Origin: Pradoshia sp. D12
GTDB lineage: Bacteria > Bacillota > Bacilli > Bacillales > Pradoshiaceae
Direction of reading: 5' to 3'
DNA: 64,000 nucleotides
Assembly: GCF_008935075.1 (NCBI RefSeq)
Contig: NZ_CP044545.1
Coordinates: forward strand, 268,501 to 332,500
Below the pieces are notes generated by a model, which ran no database searches, was not told the origin of the DNA, and worked only from the letters and a program-made list of their open reading frames with translations. Shown here in pieces: positions 61,468-64,000 of this stretch (position 1 is its first letter; each line of letters begins with the position of its first letter). The position numbers were made by a program, and so were the translations under genes.

Positions 61468-63534
61468 ATGTTCAAGAAAGTATTCGGTGTCCTGCAGAAA
61501 ATTGGGAAAGCTTTAATGCTTCCCGTCGCTATATTACCTGCGGCTGGGATTCTTTTAGCTCTTGGAAATGCCATTCATAATCCGAATCTGTTGGACCTAA
61601 TGCCATTTTTAGATGCTGGGTGGATTCAAAAGGTTGCAACTGTGATGGAGGATTCTGGTCAAATTGTCTTTAGCAATCTTTCATTATTATTTGCGGTAGG
61701 TGTAGCAGTTGGACTTGCTGGAGGGGAAGGGGTCGCCGGCCTGGCTGCTATCATTGGTTATCTAATTATGAATGTGACCATGGGGGTTGTTTTGAATGTG
61801 ACGGCTGACATGGCTGCCAATGATCCATCCTATGCTAATGTTTTAGGCATTAACACTTTGCAAACCGGAGTATTTGGGGGGATTATTGTTGGACTGCTGG
61901 CAGCTTATATGTATAATCGGTTTTTCCGAATTGAGTTACCCTCCTATTTAGGCTTTTTCGCGGGTAAGCGATTTGTCCCTATTATTACAGCTGCTTCCGC
62001 ATTGATTCTAGGTCTATTAATGACACTGATATGGCCGCCAATTCAACACGGATTAAATACATTATCTCAAAATATGATAGATACAAACTTAACATTAGCG
62101 GCATTTATATTTGGGGTGATTGAACGATCGCTTATTCCATTTGGTCTTCATCACATATTCTATTCACCATTTTGGTATGAATTTGGACAGTACACAAATA
62201 AAGCTGGAGAAATTGTTCGTGGTGATCAGGCAATCTTTTTTGCGCAGATTAAAGATGGGGTTAAATTGACAGCAGGTACTTTTATGACAGGGAAATATCC
62301 GTTTATGATGTTTGGATTACCTGCAGCTGCTTTGGCCATTTATCACGAAGCGAAGCCTGAGAAAAAAACATTGGTAGCCGGGATCATGGGATCAGCAGCC
62401 CTAACTTCCTTCTTAACAGGTATTACAGAACCAATGGAATTTTCGTTTTTGTTCGTTGCGCCTGTTCTTTTTGGAATCCATGCTATTTTTGCAGGTCTCT
62501 CCTTTATGACTATGCAACTGTTGAACGTCAAAATAGGGATGACCTTTTCCGGTGGAGTTATAGATTTTATTTTATTTGGGATAGTACCAAATCGAACAGC
62601 CTGGTGGCTTGTTATTCCGGTCGGCTTGGTAATCGCAGTCATTTATTATTTCGGTTTCAGATTTGCAATCCGTACTTGGAATCTTCGAACGCCGGGAAGG
62701 GAAGATGAAGATGATGAAAGTGCTCAGGGTAAGGGTGGTTCAGTCGATGAGCTTCCGTATGATATTCTTGAGGCAATGGGGAAAAAAGAAAATATAGCAC
62801 ATTTAGATGCTTGTATTACCCGTTTGCGTGTTGAGGTTAACGATATTGCGAAAGTTGATAAAGATAAACTGAAAGCACTCGGAGCTGCTGGTGTGCTAGA
62901 GGTGGGGAACAATATTCAGGCAATCTTTGGCCCGCGTTCCGAAACGATTAAATCTCAGATGAAGGATATAATGGCAGGGAATAAGCCGCGTCCTACCAAA
63001 GCAGCCTCAGATAATGTTGAAGCTGAGATACAACAACAAATAGAAGAGGTAAATCCGGATGCGTTAAAAACAGATTTCTCAAAGGGAGAATTCGCTGCAC
63101 CACTTGAGGGTCAGCTGATTCCGATTTCGGAGGTTCCTGACCAAGTGTTCGCTGAGAAAATGATGGGTGATGGATTTGCGATGATCCCAAGTGAAGGAAT
63201 CGTTGCTTCTCCGGTTGATGGAGAGATTATAAGTATTTTCCCGACTAAACATGCTCTTGCTATAAAATCTGACAGTGGTCATGAACTATTAATTCATGTT
63301 GGCATTGATACGGTAAAGTTGAATGGTAAAGGATTTGAAACAAAGGTTAAAGATGGCGATAAGATTACGCAGGGCCAGATATTAATGGAATTTGATTTAA
63401 ATTTCATTAAGTCAAATGCGACATCCATTATTACACCGATTGTTTTTACAAACCTGCTGGCAGGAGAAGGAATTAAGTTGGTTAAACAAGGCAAAGTAAA
63501 ATTAGGAGAAGTACACATAGTTGATATCATGTAA
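61468..63534 (+). CDS. ptsG: PTS glucose transporter EIICBA (PtsG)
   Basis: 688 residues (B. subtilis PtsG 699). EIIC (about 1-400, ten membrane segments, with [12 protein letters not shown] near 210 and G-I-T-E-P-M-E-F near 315), EIIB (about 425-510, phospho-Cys449 in D-A-C-I-T-R-L-R) and EIIA (about 545-688, phospho-His610 in L-I-H-V-G-I-D-T). Glucose uptake and phosphorylation. AAGGAGG precedes the ATG. No glcT gene is next to it, and I see no clear antiterminator site in the 220-base leader. Confidence 0.94.
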   Translation: MFKKVFGVLQKIGKALMLPVAILPAAGILLALGNAIHNPNLLDLMPFLDAGWIQKVATVMEDSGQIVFSNLSLLFAVGVAVGLAGGEGVAGLAAIIGYLIMNVTMGVVLNVTADMAANDPSYANVLGINTLQTGVFGGIIVGLLAAYMYNRFFRIELPSYLGFFAGKRFVPIITAASALILGLLMTLIWPPIQHGLNTLSQNMIDTNLTLAAFIFGVIERSLIPFGLHHIFYSPFWYEFGQYTNKAGEIVRGDQAIFFAQIKDGVKLTAGTFMTGKYPFMMFGLPAAALAIYHEAKPEKKTLVAGIMGSAALTSFLTGITEPMEFSFLFVAPVLFGIHAIFAGLSFMTMQLLNVKIGMTFSGGVIDFILFGIVPNRTAWWLVIPVGLVIAVIYYFGFRFAIRTWNLRTPGREDEDDESAQGKGGSVDELPYDILEAMGKKENIAHLDACITRLRVEVNDIAKVDKDKLKALGAAGVLEVGNNIQAIFGPRSETIKSQMKDIMAGNKPRPTKAASDNVEAEIQQQIEEVNPDALKTDFSKGEFAAPLEGQLIPISEVPDQVFAEKMMGDGFAMIPSEGIVASPVDGEIISIFPTKHALAIKSDSGHELLIHVGIDTVKLNGKGFETKVKDGDKITQGQILMEFDLNFIKSNATSIITPIVFTNLLAGEGIKLVKQGKVKLGEVHIVDIM

Positions 63535-63541
63535 ATAATAA

Positions 63542-63581
63542 CTCGCAACTCTATCTATACTGGAAAGGGTTGCGAGCTTTT
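63542..63581 (+). terminator. Terminator of ptsG
   Basis: CTCGCAAC and GTTGCGAG pair across a 17-base loop and are followed by CTTTTC. Confidence 0.75.
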
Positions 63582-63721
63582 CATTAATATATATGAAAGA
63601 AAAGAATGTTTAATAAGAGATGTTCTTTTGAGGACTCTTAATATTTTCTCATAGTATCTTGGAGTTGGTAACGAAATTCAACAATCTCCGACGCTTATTA
63701 TGAGAACGTTCAACCTGAAAT

Positions 63722-63805
63722 GAATATATTCTAGGTTTGGCGAAGACGGTAGTTATTGGTGCAAAGAATCAGCAGCAAATTGGAGAATTAGTCCTTAGGA
63801 ATTAA
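63722..63805 (+). pseudogene. Possible aldo/keto reductase remnant
   Basis: One frame reads L-G-L-A-K-T-V-V-I-G-A-K-N-Q-Q-Q-I-G-E-L-V-L-R-N-stop, which resembles the C-terminal part of aldo/keto reductases (VVIGAKN..QI). A further short piece in another frame, I-K-L-S-L-E-E-Q, near 63870 could be the end of the same gene. No intact frame exists from 63582 to the window end. Confidence 0.35.
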
Positions 63806-64000
63806 GAAAACGGTATTGTTAAACGACGATATGGGTGACTTGTTTCAATTATTGCGTACCAGATCAAGCTTTCTCTGGAAGAACAACGGGAGCCTATTTT
63901 TGCAATAGCTTCTATAGATTAAGTATTTGCTTCGCTGTTGAATGGCAAATAATTAAGGTATTCCCGATTGTATGCTGTTAGACAATGGGATAAATCTTGA

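Overview
The window is chromosomal DNA from a low-GC Gram-positive rod of the family Bacillaceae. The evidence is AGGAGG ribosome sites, frequent GTG/TTG starts, SigB-like, Fur, PurR and cre-like sites, and gene orders known from Bacillus subtilis: gmuBACDRE at 27.4-32.7 kb and yeaC-yeaD-yebA-guaA followed by pbuG at 49-61 kb. I see no rRNA or tRNA genes, no insertion sequences, no prophage and no CRISPR array.

Layout. 0-5.6 kb: an AraC regulator, an array of four near-identical palindromes, a GPH sugar symporter, an intracellular GH3 glycosidase and a GntR regulator. 5.7-6.7 kb: a zinc-type alcohol dehydrogenase. 7.0-9.3 kb: an ECF sigma factor, a PadR-type protein and an FtsW/RodA-like protein in one tight operon. 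9.4-10.6 kb: a short-chain dehydrogenase remnant, a SLAP-domain protein and a YflT-like stress protein. 10.9-19.5 kb: a potassium locus with two tandem c-di-AMP riboswitches (108 nt identical, each with its own terminator), small leader genes, kdpFABC, a double-length KdpD sensor without kinase, and a CBS protein. 19.8-23.7 kb: a Fur-controlled siderophore ABC importer. 24.3-27.1 kb: a Fur-box ferredoxin reductase, an MBL hydrolase and a PPOX stress protein. 27.4-32.7 kb: a gmu-like PTS operon for beta-mannosides without gmuF and gmuG.

33.2-48.8 kb is a Tad (Flp-type) pilus/secretion locus: cpaB, tadZ, cpaF, tadB, tadC, a pilin-like protein, a VWA lipoprotein and TadE/TadG-like proteins. Within and after it lies the most unusual content of the window. 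A two-gene module occurs three times. One gene encodes a secreted protein with Trp-rich five-residue repeats, seven 16-residue PATGKPW repeats and a glycine-rich, membrane-active-looking C-terminus. The other encodes a soluble helical companion of about 275 residues. The third copy is collapsed by a deletion that joined the two genes. I recognise no described family for either protein.

49-53.5 kb: MoxR ATPase, DUF58 and transglutaminase genes. 53.9-64 kb: guaA; a short accessory stretch (methyltransferase, proline iminopeptidase-like hydrolase, PadR-DUF2812 pair, a hypothetical gene); pbuG under both a PurR operator and a guanine riboswitch; ptsG; and a decayed aldo/keto reductase tail at the right edge.
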